A stretch of DNA of 64,000 nucleotides from Beroe forskalii. Taxonomy: Eukaryota > Ctenophora > Nuda > Beroida > Beroidae. The translations under genes and the position numbers were made by a program. The stretch lies in contig WFMF01000415.1 of NCBI GenBank assembly GCA_011033025.1, positions 96,146 through 160,145 on the forward strand, written 5' to 3'. Positions 38,281-50,515 of the stretch are shown piece by piece (within the stretch, counting starts at the first letter, position 1; each line of letters opens with the position of its first letter). The notes under the pieces are model-generated. The model saw only the letters and a list, made by a program, of their open reading frames with translations, made no database searches and was not told where the DNA came from.

Positions 38281-38764
38281 ATAAAATAAGGCTTGGGAAC
38301 AAGATTTATCTTAAACAATATTCATCTTCCATAAAAACTGACTTCAGGATTGCTAAGGTGTTTGACATTGGAATTAGTTGCCCATTGCTATTTGTAGCCT
38401 CTGCTGACTCAAGTTGTTAATGAAGATCTAGCAGAATCTATATGTTTTTGTAACCATATTGTAATGAGCTAAGAAATGAATCTTTTTTCTGTTAATAACC
38501 TCTTCAAATGCTAATGGTAGGAAGGTCCCCATTGTCTAATTTAACAAGCTTTAACTTGTCTCATAGAGCTTTCTAGTACAAAGGTTATTCCTATATGATA
38601 GGTTTGAAAGTAAGGGTTTTCTATGCAAGAGCAGCACAAATAGTTACTATTACCTAATTGATCTTCAAATATTTAGAACAGCAGCTTTATTTACATTATT
38701 CTAGTTATCTTTTAAGTTGCATTTCTGTTCAAACTGATTTTGCTATCCAGGGGGTAGCCCAAAA

Positions 38765-39003
38765 AATTAAGGGATTGTTCATATATTAATAATCACCAAG
38801 GGGGGCTGTTGTTTGGAATGATTATTTATTATATTATAATCAGATGATACTGAGAATTTTTGTGTTTTGCTGAAATGATCAATCAATGTTACTGTAACAA
38901 ATATAAATACTGTAAACTTGATTACAGGGGTGGGGGTGAGAACTGGGAGTGGGAGGTGTAAAGTCGGTCAAAAATTGATAAAGTAATATGTGAACCATCC
39001 CAA
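38765..39003. mobile_element. Degraded MITE of the TTACGTAATC family
   Basis: AGGGATTGTTCATATATTAAT at the left and AGTAATATGTGAACCATCCC at the right are imperfect inverted ends. The inside holds GGGGTGGGGG and a TGATTACAGG segment. It stands just upstream of SEC61G. Confidence 0.6.
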
Positions 39004-39240
39004 ATATGCCACAGGCTATATTTTTTAGAAATGGTGCCATTTTGTTGGCAATTCTGGAAAATCTATGAAATTGAATTTTGGCCTTTTTGGTGTCCCCCCC
39101 TATTGTTAATTGCCTCATTGGAATCATCTATGGTAGGCTCTCATGCTTAGATAGTTAGAAATGGTAGAAATACCATTCTTGAGACTTCAGCATGTGATGA
39201 TTACATTTCATTATTCAACAACTATTTGAGGCTTGTAGAT

Positions 39241-39447
39241 ATGGACCAAATTCTTGGATTGTCAGAACCAGCTCAGCAGTTCTACAAAGATTCTTGCCGG
39301 TTGGTGAAAAGGTGTACCAAGCCTGACAGAAAAGAGTTTCAGAAAATTGCCATGGCAACAGCTGTTGGATTCTGTATCATGGGGTTCATAGGATTCTTCG
39401 TAAAGCTCATTCACATCCCCATCAATAACATCATTGTTGGAAGTTAA
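39241..39447 (+). CDS. SEC61G: Protein transport protein SEC61 subunit gamma
   Basis: A single exon of 68 codons, the same length as the human protein. The stretches [39 protein letters not shown] are almost unchanged across animals. SEC61 gamma is a tail-anchored helix that clamps the SEC61 channel for protein entry into the ER. I chose the ATG at 39241, which opens MDQ as in other animals; an upstream in-frame ATG at 39226 would add five residues. The hydrophobic anchor is about residues 36-60. RPN1 follows in the same direction 626 bases later. It has no intron. AATAAA at about 39555 may end the transcript. Confidence 0.95.
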   Translation: MDQILGLSEPAQQFYKDSCRLVKRCTKPDRKEFQKIAMATAVGFCIMGFIGFFVKLIHIPINNIIVGS

Positions 39448-40073
39448 ATCTACATCCAACTCATTAAATGCTTGGGACTGAAGTTTTGATCTGGTTTACA
39501 GTGTTATTAATTAATGCATATTTTCAAACTCCAGATTTAACTCAATTGCAGTGAATAAAAATTTGTAAAATTTAACAATTTGAAGTTAAACTGATTTCGA
39601 ATTTACAATGACAATTAATTTCCTTTGCTATTTCCCATAACCTTACTTTGAAACTTACCAAATTGTGGTCATAACAATTCTGTGTTATTGTGTAACTCCA
39701 TCTGAATTTCAATGCAATGGTTATTAGAATTACCTTCGAAGTCAAGTTGCTCTAATTGAATTCTTATATAACAACTATTATTGAGAGATTCTCTTTATGA
39801 TCTGTTTGGAGTATATGAATATTACATTTTATCAATATAATTTTTGACTTTCTTTTGTGTAAGGTTGTATTGAAATTCCAATAAGAATAAATTAGTGAAA
39901 TTGCCACAATATGCAATGATATAACCTGCTACCAACTCAAGGGTGACATTAGTTTCTGTTCAAAAACGCAAAACTTACATGAAATCTAAGGACTTATTAA
40001 GGCATCTTGATCCTATGTTTACCTCACTGAAACTAACTTTATGTTGATTATTTACTAAAATATTTTTGATAGC
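39448..40073. other. SEC61G 3' end and RPN1 promoter region
   Basis: A/T-rich, no gene. It must contain the SEC61G polyadenylation site (AATAAA near 39555) and the RPN1 promoter. I see no conserved promoter motif. Confidence 0.45.
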
Positions 40074-43000
40074 ATGAGACTGCTGGTGGTATGCTTTCTG
40101 GTTTCCTTCAGCAATGCTCAAATTATCAACAAACAAGTAGATCGGGTTGTTGATCTTTCTACCCAGATTGCTAAGGTATGTTTTAGCAATATTTGTTTGA
40201 TTACAGCTTATTAGGATATAATATAATATGAATGGATCAAATGGATATGAAATGAGTTGCCGACCATTTTACTGACACATGGATGCTAGTTTCAATGAGT
40301 AATGACTGTGATATAATGATAAATTTCAACATCTCGCCATCTCAGTTATGTTCAAACTGTAGTTTTATCGATATGGTTTCCAGGTGACATGCATGGTGGA
40401 AGTGGAGAACACTGGCTCTAGTGCAGTTAGTGTGTACGAGGTGGCAGTGGACCCTCTTTCCAAGGATCACTTGTCTTACATCGCAGTGACTGAAGGAGAC
40501 CAGGATCTACTTGTCAGCAAGGTCACGGAGGGGTAAGTTACCATAGAATGATATGTATTTTGTAGGTTAGTAGTTGTACGCAGCCACAGGGAGGTGAATA
40601 ATGAATTTCCATCACTCCTAAAATGGGTTTTTGAATTCAAGTGAAATTGATTTGAGATATCAATGATAACTACCTGTATTCCTCTCATAATAGCATAATA
40701 GTAAGACATTATTCTAGTTTTCATTGTAAATATGCAAATTGAGCTCTGCGCAGTGTATACGAAGTGTCTCTACAATCCCCCCTCTCCCCTGGCGACACCA
40801 CCTCTCTCACCATCATCACAACCTTGACCCACGTTCTGGAGCCTTTCCCTCGTGCCATCAACCAGCCAGACAACCAGCTAGTCCGCCACAACAGCAACGC
40901 TTACTACTACTCTCTCTACGAGACTGCAGAACAAACGTCCAGTAAGTTTTTTTTTTAATATTACTGAGAAGGGAAGAATGGCTATTTTATTTTGGGTATT
41001 TTCATAAAATCCATTTATACGCGGCTATCTGGTCCATTTTGAAAAATATCCGGTTTTGACCTGATCAAGCACGTGTCTATTTATTAGAAATAGGCACCAA
41101 TAGGTAGTTACTTATTTTGGTGTCTGCATAGACTTAGGTTGATCGATCAAATTCACAAACTGCAAAAGTGGACGTGCAGGCTCCGCTTTGTGTCATCGTA
41201 ATTTTCAAGCATCTTCACAATACTTTTCCTTCAAATCCGCTGATGTTCAAGCACTTGTACATGTTTGGAAATTAAATAATTTGATTACAGACCCCTTAGG
41301 GATCGTTCACATATTACGTAATCAATTTTTGGCCGATTTCAACCCCCCCTCCCCCTCGTAATCAAGTTTACAGTAGTTGTATTTGTTACAATAACATGTG
41401 ACGTAATCATTCGGAAACCCCCCCCCCTCTAGGTGATTACGTAATATGTGAACGATCCCTTACCTCTGTCTGTTGCTTCTAACGTGTCTCTTTATCTTAC
41501 CCGATCTGACTGTTAAGATGTACTTGCGTGATGCGAATTGATTTGCGATCACAATTATTTTGTGGCTTCAAAATATTCAGAAGTTTATTTTTACATTTTT
41601 AATTGAATCTTTTAATGCTAATTTCAGAGTTCAGCCTTGGCTCCAGCAAGATTGAGTCCTTCACCCCGCGGACTCCCAGCACTAAAGAGGGACAGTCAGT
41701 AAAATACGGTCCTTACACCGACATTGCTGCTAAATCCAGTGCCAGGATCACTCTTCACTTCGAAAATAACTCTCCCTTCCTCACCATCAAAGATCTTACT
41801 CGAATTGTTGAAGTGAGTGTTATTTTGGTGAACCTGGTGTGCAGAGGTTTGAAAAGAGGACCTTGGCAATTACTCGTATTCCTTCATACAAGTTTATATC
41901 ATGTGTTATTTAAACGGATATAAGAACTGTATGATATCACCGCCACTCTAACACCAACATCTCTCAGGTGTCTCACTGGGGTAACATTGCCGTTGAGGAA
42001 CACTATCACATGTCGCACGATGGTGCTACGCTCAAGTCACAGTTCTCTCGATTAGACTTCCAGCGTAACCCCATCGGTTGGTGTGCGCTTCATCTATATT
42101 GCTGTGTTATTAATCAAATCGTCTTTGTAGAGAAAACAAATTGGATACTGTTTAGATTAGCTGATGAATGTAATGCTCAGGAGAAACTTATCTTCGGATA
42201 GTTTTACTTAGTCTCCACACGAACATTTCACTATGACACAGGTGCCCCTACTGCTATCAAGTCCTTTAGAACTGTGCTGCCCGCCTCTTCCAAGGACGTT
42301 TATTACAGGGACGACATTGGTAACATCTCCACTAGCAACCTCAGGTATCGTACTTCGTTTATCCGTTGTTTTGATTAGACTGACACTTGTTCTACCCTGT
42401 CTTAAACAGATCTTTATTTTCTATTTTTGAGTAATAGTTCACTTCTTACCCGTCCTAACCTCATTGCAACTCCATTCACCTATGTTAAATTTAACACTTC
42501 AGGGAGACAGAGGATGCCAACGAACTGGAAATCCGGCCCAGATTCCCGTTGTTCGGCGGCTGGAAAACCAAGTACTACATCGGGTACAACGTCCCCAGCT
42601 ACGAAATGCTGTCCCACGCCGGAAACAGATACAAACTGGAGTTCCCTTTCGTAGACCACACCTACGATAACCTGGTAGTGGACGCAGTGGAGGTGAAGGT
42701 CATCCTCCCTGAGGGATCAATTTAACTGCCATTCTCCCTGAGGGATCAAGGTAACTCCTCCCTGAGGGATCAAGGTAACTCCCCCTGAGGGATCAAGGTA
42801 ACTCCCCCTGAGGGATCAAGGTAACTCCCCCTGAGGGATCAAGGTAACTCCCCCTGAGGGATCAAGGTAATTGCCATTCTACCTGAGGGATCAAGGTTAC
42901 TACCATTCTATCTGAGGGATCAAGGTAACTCCCCCTGAGGGATCAAGGTAACTCCCCCCCTCATGAGGGATCAAGGTAACTCCCCCTGAGGGATCAAGGT

Positions 43001-46000
43001 AACTGCCCCTGAGGGATCAAGGTAACTCCCCCTGAGGGATCAAGGTTAATCCCCCCGAGGGATCAAGGTTACTGCCATTATCTCTGAGGGATCAAGGTAA
43101 CTCCCCCTGAGGGATCAAGGTAACTGCCATTCTCCCTGAGGGATCAAGGTAACTCCCCCTGAGGGATCAAGGTCACTGCCATTCTCCCTGAGGGATCAAG
43201 GTAACTGTCATTCTCCCTGAGGGATCAAGGTAACTGCCATTCTCCCTGAGGGATCAAGGTAACTCCCCCTGAGGGATCAAGGTAACTCCCCCTGAGGGAT
43301 CAAGGTAACTACCATTCTACCTGAGGGATCAAGGTAATTGTCATCCTCCCTGAGGGATCAAGGTAACTGTCATTCCCCCTGAGGAATCAAGGTAACTCCC
43401 CCAATACACTATACTGAAGTTGCCGATTTTTATTTTACTACCAGCTTCATTTCATAAAATTATGCAGATTAGTGAAAACCCGAGCTCTCTATCTGCTTTC
43501 TACACTGAGTTACAGCGATATTAAGTGTACGTAATTTGATCATGCTTCTACGTCATAAATCACTGATTCGCAGGAAGAGGAATGTATCACGCACTGCGTA
43601 ATATCATAGTTTACATTAGAACGTAGTCGGAAATCATTGTTTGCTTGTCGTGTATTGTTCCACCCTGTTTACTAATATTTTTGAGGGACAATAATTACAT
43701 AGTTTGGAATTGATATTAATTACTAGGGATCAATTATGCAACTTCTAAGGAGGTTTACGCAGTGCTCCTTTATACCCATTATGCACGCTAAAACAGTTAC
43801 ACTTTTTAAAAAGTGCAACTACAGTGCCAAAAAAAGTGGCATTGTACTGGTGTTTTTCAAAATGACCTTACTATTGGAGGGAGAGGTGTTAGAAATGAAC
43901 ACTGGGGTGACAGATTTCACACTGAAGGATACGTGTACTTTTTAATAGCTTTAGACAAGCCAATAACACTACATATTCTCATATTCTTGCTTGAATTATA
44001 TAATTACGAAATATATACCCTTGTCGTTGCATACTAGTTTTGTAACTCGCAAAACTGCAAACCTTCCATTAAAACCTCGGCCTTCGGCCTCGGTCTAAAA
44101 AAGCCGTTGCATAATATCGCGGTTTGCAATTTTGCTAGTTACAAAACTAACAGTATATTTGCATTACTGATTAATATGATATATCAAATCAAGGGAAGTG
44201 AGCAACTGAGCACATTAGCTTTATGAATAGCACCGTACAGATAGGAAATTAACTCCTACTGCTCTAGTGTTTTACTGGCTCCACTTCTAAAAAATCAGTT
44301 CAGAACTCAGTTTCCTAGAGTATGAACTAGAGTATGAACACTGTAGGTACTGGTCTGAGTCCATGGAATCCACTTAGATTCATTCATCAGAATGGTCAAT
44401 GGACATGTCAAGTTCATCGTCATTGGACTATTGAACTTATGATTTCGAATGTCCCTCGTTGGATTTGATCATTAACTGTTAGTTTCAATCCTATCAGATG
44501 GTTTTATGATTACGTACTTGGACCCATCAGAAATTTTAGATTATAGGACTTATGATGTTCATCGGACCACAATTACCATAATCACATCAACATTAGCTGA
44601 ATTTTCTTAGCCAAGTTAGATTTGCCCAGAACATACATTGCGTTTGTTTAAGAAGTTAAAAAAGTTAGAAACATATTAATATTGCAATGAATATTGTCAA
44701 TAAATCAATTAAGCATTGTCAACCCATTACTATACTTAATCGGACCAAATTTTTGGGAATTTGGGGTGTCAGATGGGCACAATTGGACAATACCATCTAT
44801 GATCAACGGATGTTTCGACCGACGACTCCTGGAAGTGACTTAAAGATCAATATACCTTCAATATAAAAGACAAGATTTGCTAATTTTTACCGCTTTTAAT
44901 ATGTATGATCCAGAAGCATTTGCTTCATCATTTTTCAAAGATTTTACCAAATTAGATAATTAGCACAATAATAGAAACCAGTTGATATCATCCATAGTCA
45001 CCAATTTGAGTAAACAATGCACCCCTGAACCAAAACAAAACAAAACACATCATTATACAGTGTTTATACAGCGCTCAGAGGCGTAGCAGCACTAATTGTA
45101 ATCGATATCAGTGATTCGTGACGTATCATAGCGGAATACAGAGTTACATTTTACACGCTTGTATCTCAGAAATTAGATCACGTAGAGAGATCGGAATTTC
45201 ACTAAAGTGTGTGTAATAAATTGCTGCGTAATATTGGATGATTAATCATTTAATTTTTAAACTCGATTCTATAGTGTATTGGTTACAAACTATAAGCAAA
45301 AACACATAACGCTAACGATTCCGAAGTTGTGGCTGTATACGCTTACGATTCCGAAGTTGTGGCTGTCGTGTTACTCTTTTGTACTCATACAGTAAAGTAT
45401 CTTACTGGTTAGAGTGCAAGATCACATTTTGTTACACGACGAGATATCTGCAGGCCATGAAATGATATGTCCTTCACAGTAACCATTCTCCAAGTTCTTA
45501 CATCTATTTAACCGCCTTACCATGACGCATCGACTGTTCCCAATAAGTGAGCAATTAAGGAAATCAAAAATTTATTTAAAAAGTACTCTGCAATGGGCAA
45601 CCTTTATTTCCTCTCTGACTTGAAAGGTGTCTGTTAAGGTTATCATTTTGGCATAGATCGAAATGTAAGTATCTGCTTTGGCACGGTAGTGCCCAGCTCT
45701 GACTTTCAGTTTTACTTTTGAGCTACCCAATGTTATTTGTGTTCAATGAAGTTATTATAAAAGGAGTCGTCGTACTCAAACATGAACGCCGGTAACCAGT
45801 CCTACCAAGACATTTGATCTTACACCGTTGACGTTAGAATCGAGATTGGGACGGTCTCACATAAAATTATGCTTCGCGGAACGCGCGGTGCAAAACATCT
45901 ATGTCGGGTTATCGCTCAAGTTATTATTCGCTCAGATTTTACGTGTCATTGCGCGCAGCACAATAATGATACGTCAATGCTACGTATGATCTCCGAACGA

Positions 46001-47251
46001 GATATACCCATTCGAATCCATGTTTACCACCCTGAATCCCGAAAACACAGAATTCTGAAACCGTAGAAGAGACTTGTTCACCCAGGACTGTCATACAACT
46101 CCAGCACAACTTCTATCTCTTTCATGGCAATTATTTTCGATGCTTATTAACAAGACAATCTTTGAGATTTACTACAACTTCAATTCCATCCTGCTCCTTC
46201 AAGAACCTCTTCTTGTTGTCATGGCCTTCATGGTTCTGTTCGTCTCTGTTATTGTACTGGTCCGACTCGACTTCTCTATTTCGGTGGTAAGTTGTATATA
46301 TCATCGGTCCCCGGTTGGAATCTCGGCAAATACGGACTGAAATTAGAGATGACAGTTGACACGTGGTTTTATGTAAGAAAAAGTAGTATGGTATTTCAGA
46401 TTCCGCTCATACTTCTCAACTTGCTGCCAATCCTCATTCTTCCCTACTCTCCCAGGACGAGGACAGAGAGGCCAGACAACGTGTTTCTTTCCTGGTCGAG
46501 GAGCTGTTCGCTCTGACTGGCAGAATAAAGAGCGAAGTGAGTGACGAAACCATCGCTCTGCTCGCCGCAGCCAAGGTCAAGAAGGACAGCAAGCAGTTGA
46601 AGACAAGCAAGAAGGAGTTGGAGCTCCTCTACAAGCAGATCTGCGACTCTATCTCTGCTGTCTCGGTCAGTTGAGTTTACTGCGTGTTACATTTTAAAGC
46701 TCACTGAGTGGCTGTGATGATTTGATGCTTGTCTAATTTCGCCCTTTATGTACTCTGTTAATCCTGCAGAAGAAGATTCTGGCCTCTGCCCCCAACCTGG
46801 CGGACAAAGTGGCTGAGGTTTCGCGCAGAGAAGGCGAAAGGAGGTCCATTCTTGCCAGCATAAACAGCCTCGCTGAACAGGTTGTTACGATTCTTTTTCA
46901 TATCTGGAAACTAAAAACTAATCCTCAATAAAACTTAAAATAAATGTAATCTAAAATGATTTGTTCTGGCCCATTTCAACTTTCAAACAATTTTCCCTCA
47001 CCAGGTTATCAAATATGGTTATTTATTCTTCAAGCGTTTTATTTCAATTTAAAGTGATTTTTAGCAAAATTCCACGATAGTGATCACTAAAATAGATTGA
47101 AATAGAAAAGAGACCTTCACTAACTCTCACTATATTCCAGGTTGTTGGGGACAAGGTGAGTAAGAATGTTTGCTCAACGCAAGAAAGCTCCCTCACTTCG
47201 AAGCTGTACACAGCTCAGTGTAACATCGAGGATGCCCTCGCTGCGTTGTAA
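40074..47251 (+). CDS. RPN1: Ribophorin I (oligosaccharyltransferase subunit 1), apparently interrupted
   Basis: Ribophorin I is an ER membrane subunit of the oligosaccharyltransferase that N-glycosylates proteins at the translocon. Exons: 40074-40175, 40384-40532, 40754-40941, 41628-41812, 41968-42076, 42242-42344, 42503-42719, then 46155-46286, 46456-46665, 46770-46880, 47141-47251; phases agree within each block. A signal peptide (about residues 1-15) precedes [14 protein letters not shown]. Family hallmarks are [55 protein letters not shown] and [19 protein letters not shown]; the membrane helix is [18 protein letters not shown]. Exon 7 runs into a stop (42723-42725) because its donor copy reads AATTTAACT in place of AAGGTAACT. 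About 50 residues expected between LPEGS and IYYNFN were not found in 42726-46154. Either this allele is broken, or the assembly lost an exon. Confidence 0.93.
41298..41460. mobile_element. MITE of the TTACGTAATC family, RPN1 intron 3
   Basis: About 163 bp with near-perfect ends AGGGATCGTTCACATATTAC and its complement (ending GTGAACGATCCCT). TTA occurs on both sides and may be the target duplication. The inside has two C runs and a CAGTAGTTGTATTTGTTACA segment. Confidence 0.88.
42698..43400 (+). repeat. Minisatellite made of the RPN1 exon 7 end plus its 5' splice site, 26 copies
   Basis: Units of 23 or about 30 bases contain CTGAGGGATCAAG followed by GTAACT. CTCCCTGAGGGATCAAG encodes the last residues of exon 7 (LPEGS and two bases), so each unit is exon end plus donor. 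The copy joined to the exon has lost the donor (AATTTAACT); 26 later copies follow, most with AAG|GTAAC intact. The unit near 43340-43366 is closest to the exon because it keeps GTCATCCTCCCT. Confidence 0.93.
43401..46154. other. RPN1 intron region where an exon is expected
   Basis: This 2.7-kb stretch should hold the coding sequence linking the two RPN1 blocks, but no frame resembling it was found. At 44033-44149 there is an inverted pair (ACTAGTTTTGTAACT with its complement) around a CCTCGGCCTTCGGCCTCGG hairpin, a MITE-like structure. An 18-base near-repeat CGATTCCGAAGTTGTGGC occurs twice at about 45315-45365. Confidence 0.6.
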
Positions 47252-48603
47252 TGACGTCACCAAAGGATTAGCAGCTAATTAATTAACAACCTTGATTCGC
47301 AGTTAAATATAAACGGACAGCTGATTTAGTAATGAATTTGTTAGGAGAATATTCGGTGCCAGATTTACCAGCGATACTTGGCTGGACCTCAGTAAAACGC
47401 ATTGCATTTGTCGACTAGATCTTTCGAGGCTGCAGAGTTATTCGGGAAATAGTGTCGAGACTTTTCTAAGCCGAAGTCCATATCATATCAACTATCAATT
47501 TTGCAGTGTGACTTGCAGATTTTTTGGCTGAAGTACATGCTCGAACTTTTCGCTGGATGACTTTGCTAATTTTGTGGTGATGAGAGGCTGGGATTGAATT
47601 TATTGCTAAATTATTCAGACGCTTATGTTAATATTGGATGCTTTTCAAAGTGGTGCAGTGAAAGTGTTTTATATTTTATTTTGACCTTTTAAATCATAAT
47701 CACCATTTGAGGACAGGATGGAATACTCACATTCCTGATTATATGAAATATTAATAAGCAATCACTTTTTACATTTGCTAGCTCGACAATGTTACACAAG
47801 TTTTTAGTGCTGTAATATTTAACCTTCATTCTGTGGTTAGGCTGGGCACCTCTTTTTGTGCTATGGTTTTGTTGTTGTATTCATTTACCGTTTTCTCATA
47901 TTGTGTATTTGTGAGGTCTCGTAATACCGGCTTTTCATGGGCCATGAGCTCTGCTTTTTAGAGCGTTTGTAGAAATTTGATTATGTATTTATTTTATGAG
48001 GTCAAATTTATTACAAAATTAAAGTGATAACTGAGTGTTTCTGAGTATGTATCCTATTCCCATTACTTAAACTAATAATGGACTGCTATTGCAACATTTT
48101 TGAGAACTCCCGGAAATGTGTGTCCCATGGCCATTGGCCGCATTACTTTACGTTTTCACCACAATTTCCTATTTCTCAGTAAGCATGTCTGAGCGTCAGG
48201 AGTCCTCTCCGGCCTGTAGCCTGTGCCACGTTGCCGCAATTTCATGTATGAAAGCGCTACACCTCACGTAGCGCCTCAGAAACCAATTCATTGGTAGTGA
48301 TGTGTTTGCAGAGGATCAACTGAACAAAGCATCCACCTCACATATAAACTGCTTGGTAACTGTAATTGGACTTGACAAGCAGCTTCGTCCTCCCAGTGGG
48401 GTCCAGTGAACTGCTCAGGAATGTGTGGAGTTGTACCCCACGTGGGGGTGTCACGTGGGGGTATCACGTGACTCTACCACCACCACGATGCAGTAGGACG
48501 GTACTGCCGACCATTGCAACAAAGCAGCAGCTGCACAGCACCTCTCTGGTTCACTTGTTGAAGCTCCTGCTCAGCTCTACATTACCCCACTTTACTCTGA
48601 GAT
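47252..48603. other. RPN1 3' region and intergenic sequence
   Basis: No gene was recognised. ATTAAA near 48020 might serve as the RPN1 polyadenylation signal. An ATG at 48186 opens a short frame rich in cysteine (23 codons), which I do not call. Confidence 0.4.
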
Positions 48604-49625
48604 ATGCCCACTTCCAGCACGTACAAGTCGCTGGGCAAGTGCCGGACTTGCCGGAAGGACTTTTCTGGGACCGTGTGGCTGTCCAATAATCTTTGTTGCA
48701 GGGTAGGTTGGTCTCCATGAATGTTCCTGTTTTCATTCGACTGCTTATGTTTTAACTTTAAAGTATCAATTTCATTATTTTTTGGGAATTCCCATTGAAT
48801 TCACCCCACCTTTTCAGCTAGAAAACGGTTTCCTGCCTAAGATATTCTTCAAGAAGCCGCCATCCTCAAGCCGTCGGGTGAAGCATTTTGTTTCCCACAA
48901 CAACATCTGCCCTTGGTATACGCTCCAGGTAATACAAAGCTGATGTTGTCCCTTCGCTTAGTTTACCTTTCATATTTTGGAAAACACGAATTTCAATTTG
49001 GGATATGAGTTAGCCAGGATGACCTGGACGAGTGTCAACGTTTTGACGGTGGTCTTTTGTCCATAGCTGTAGGTCCCACATTGCTCATAGAGATGGTTCG
49101 CATTATATCTTGAATTATTAATATTATCATTATGTTATCAAGTTTTTGCCGATTCTAACAGTAAGTGTAACCCCCCTCTCCCTCGTAATCCGACGAAAGA
49201 TTCGAACTTCCGTCGTCTCGAACTTCCGTCATGTTTGGCGACGGAAGTTCGAACTGCTCATTTTGTTCGAACTTACGTCGTTTCTGACTTTCGTCGTTCG
49301 AACTTCCGTCGTACAATCCTTTTTTGAATAAAAAAGATCTGATTGCATTCGATTTGACTCCACGAGCTGATTATTTTAGTGTATTTGTCAAAATACTATA
49401 CACTGAAATGGCCTGATGGCCAATATACGAAACGTGGCGCTGGCCTATTTTTGGCCTAAACTTAAAATATTGCCATTATCGTGTGTGGATGATTTTAAAT
49501 TCAAGTTGTGTAACAAACTTTTATTCACAATTCAGGAGGATCGCTGTGGCTACGGATTTTCTTGGCTGAAGTCCAACAAACGCAAGAAGCTCAGTATAAC
49601 TCCTACAACTGCATCGCAATGGTAG
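48604..49625 (+). CDS. Small three-exon gene, product unknown
   Basis: Exons 48604-48702, 48818-48928 and 49536-49625 have good GT-AG borders, are all phase 0 and join to 99 residues: MPTSSTYKSLGKCRTCRKDF, a middle with LPKIFFKKPPSSSRRVKHF, and an end in SWLKSNKRKKLSI. Cysteines (CRTC, CC, ICPW, DRCGYG) could bind zinc. I do not recognise a family. The three matching borders in a row are the reason to call it; the start is uncertain because upstream coding exons may exist. The protein is basic at its end, which might be a nuclear signal. Confidence 0.45.
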
Positions 49626-49870
49626 TATGATCAGCATTGGATGAACATCTCATTGGACTTGGAGGATACTCTGATTTTGAATGTGGACTCAGACTAGGAT
49701 GTTATATTTAGAAAGGGCTATATTTTCATATGTTCAATGTTCAGACTTACCTTATTAGCCTTTATTTAACCGGCCCTTAAGGATAAAAACGACTTTGAGA
49801 TTTTTGTCCAAAGGGCCGGTTAAAAAAAGGCCGGTTAAAGTGGGGCCGGTCAAATTAAAGGCCAGTAAAT
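49190..49870. repeat. Short repeats in and after the small gene
   Basis: At 49198-49315, inside the last intron of the small gene, TTCGAACTTCCGTCGT repeats four or five times in both orientations. At about 49766-49863, after the gene, AACCGGCCCTT and AAGGGCCGGTT pair, with further GGCCGGT copies, as in a MITE. Confidence 0.65.
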
Positions 49871-50253
49871 CTTAAAAAATCTGAAGATTGGACATAAAAA
49901 TTGCCCATGGGTATGTACATTAATTTGTGTTAATAAATATAATTCTACTTCATGATACCTTATATATACTGCTTATATACGAAATGAATTTGCATGGTGA
50001 TGGAGGAATAATTCCGGGGATTGAAATTTTGGGGTACGAAATTTGGGAATATTATTGCGGATATAACGCATGATGATTGTGTCATTTTGAAACTTTGCGG
50101 GGAACAAAAATATAGGGATTTTTCGAAAAAAATCCCCAAATTTCATATAAATCCATAATTGCATCGTGTGGAGTAAAATTGGACAAACGTGGTATTGGTA
50201 AGGCTATAGCTTATTACTCCTAGATGGATTTCACCCATCCGATCCCTAGTATA

Positions 50254-50507
50254 GGTATGTCTCCCATATAAACGGCTCTGAGTGACGTCACAGATCTAAA
50301 CGTCAATTTTTCTGTATCCTAAACCTAACCATTGCCCTAACCAAAACCCTAACCTTAATCCTAACCCTGAACCTAACAAATCCTGACCCTAACCAGAACC
50401 CTAACCTTAATGCTTAAAGCGCTAGATGCGCTTAATTATATTTTCTGAGTGACGTCATTGTCCATGTCATAGATAATGAAGGCTCCCGTTTACATGGGAG
50501 ACGCACC
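50254..50507. mobile_element. 254-bp MITE with 8-bp target duplication and telomere-like core
   Basis: The ends are GGTATGTCTCCCAT and the complement of ATGGGAGACGCACC, and CTAGTATA stands on both sides (50246-50253 and 50508-50515), a clean 8-bp target duplication as made by hAT-like transposases. The middle contains about 80 bases of CCCTAAC-like repeats. Sub-ends carry GAGTGACGTCA on both sides. A partial inverted copy is at about 55085-55198. Confidence 0.87.
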
Positions 50508-50515
50508 CTAGTATA

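Noticed and set aside
39241-39447. SEC61G as a dead retrocopy
   Set aside because: The frame is complete, the residues are almost unchanged, and no poly-A tail or target duplication is seen; an intronless working gene is simpler, though not proven.
50335-50420. Interstitial telomere from chromosome fusion
   Set aside because: The repeats are degenerate and lie inside a short element with inverted ends and target duplication.
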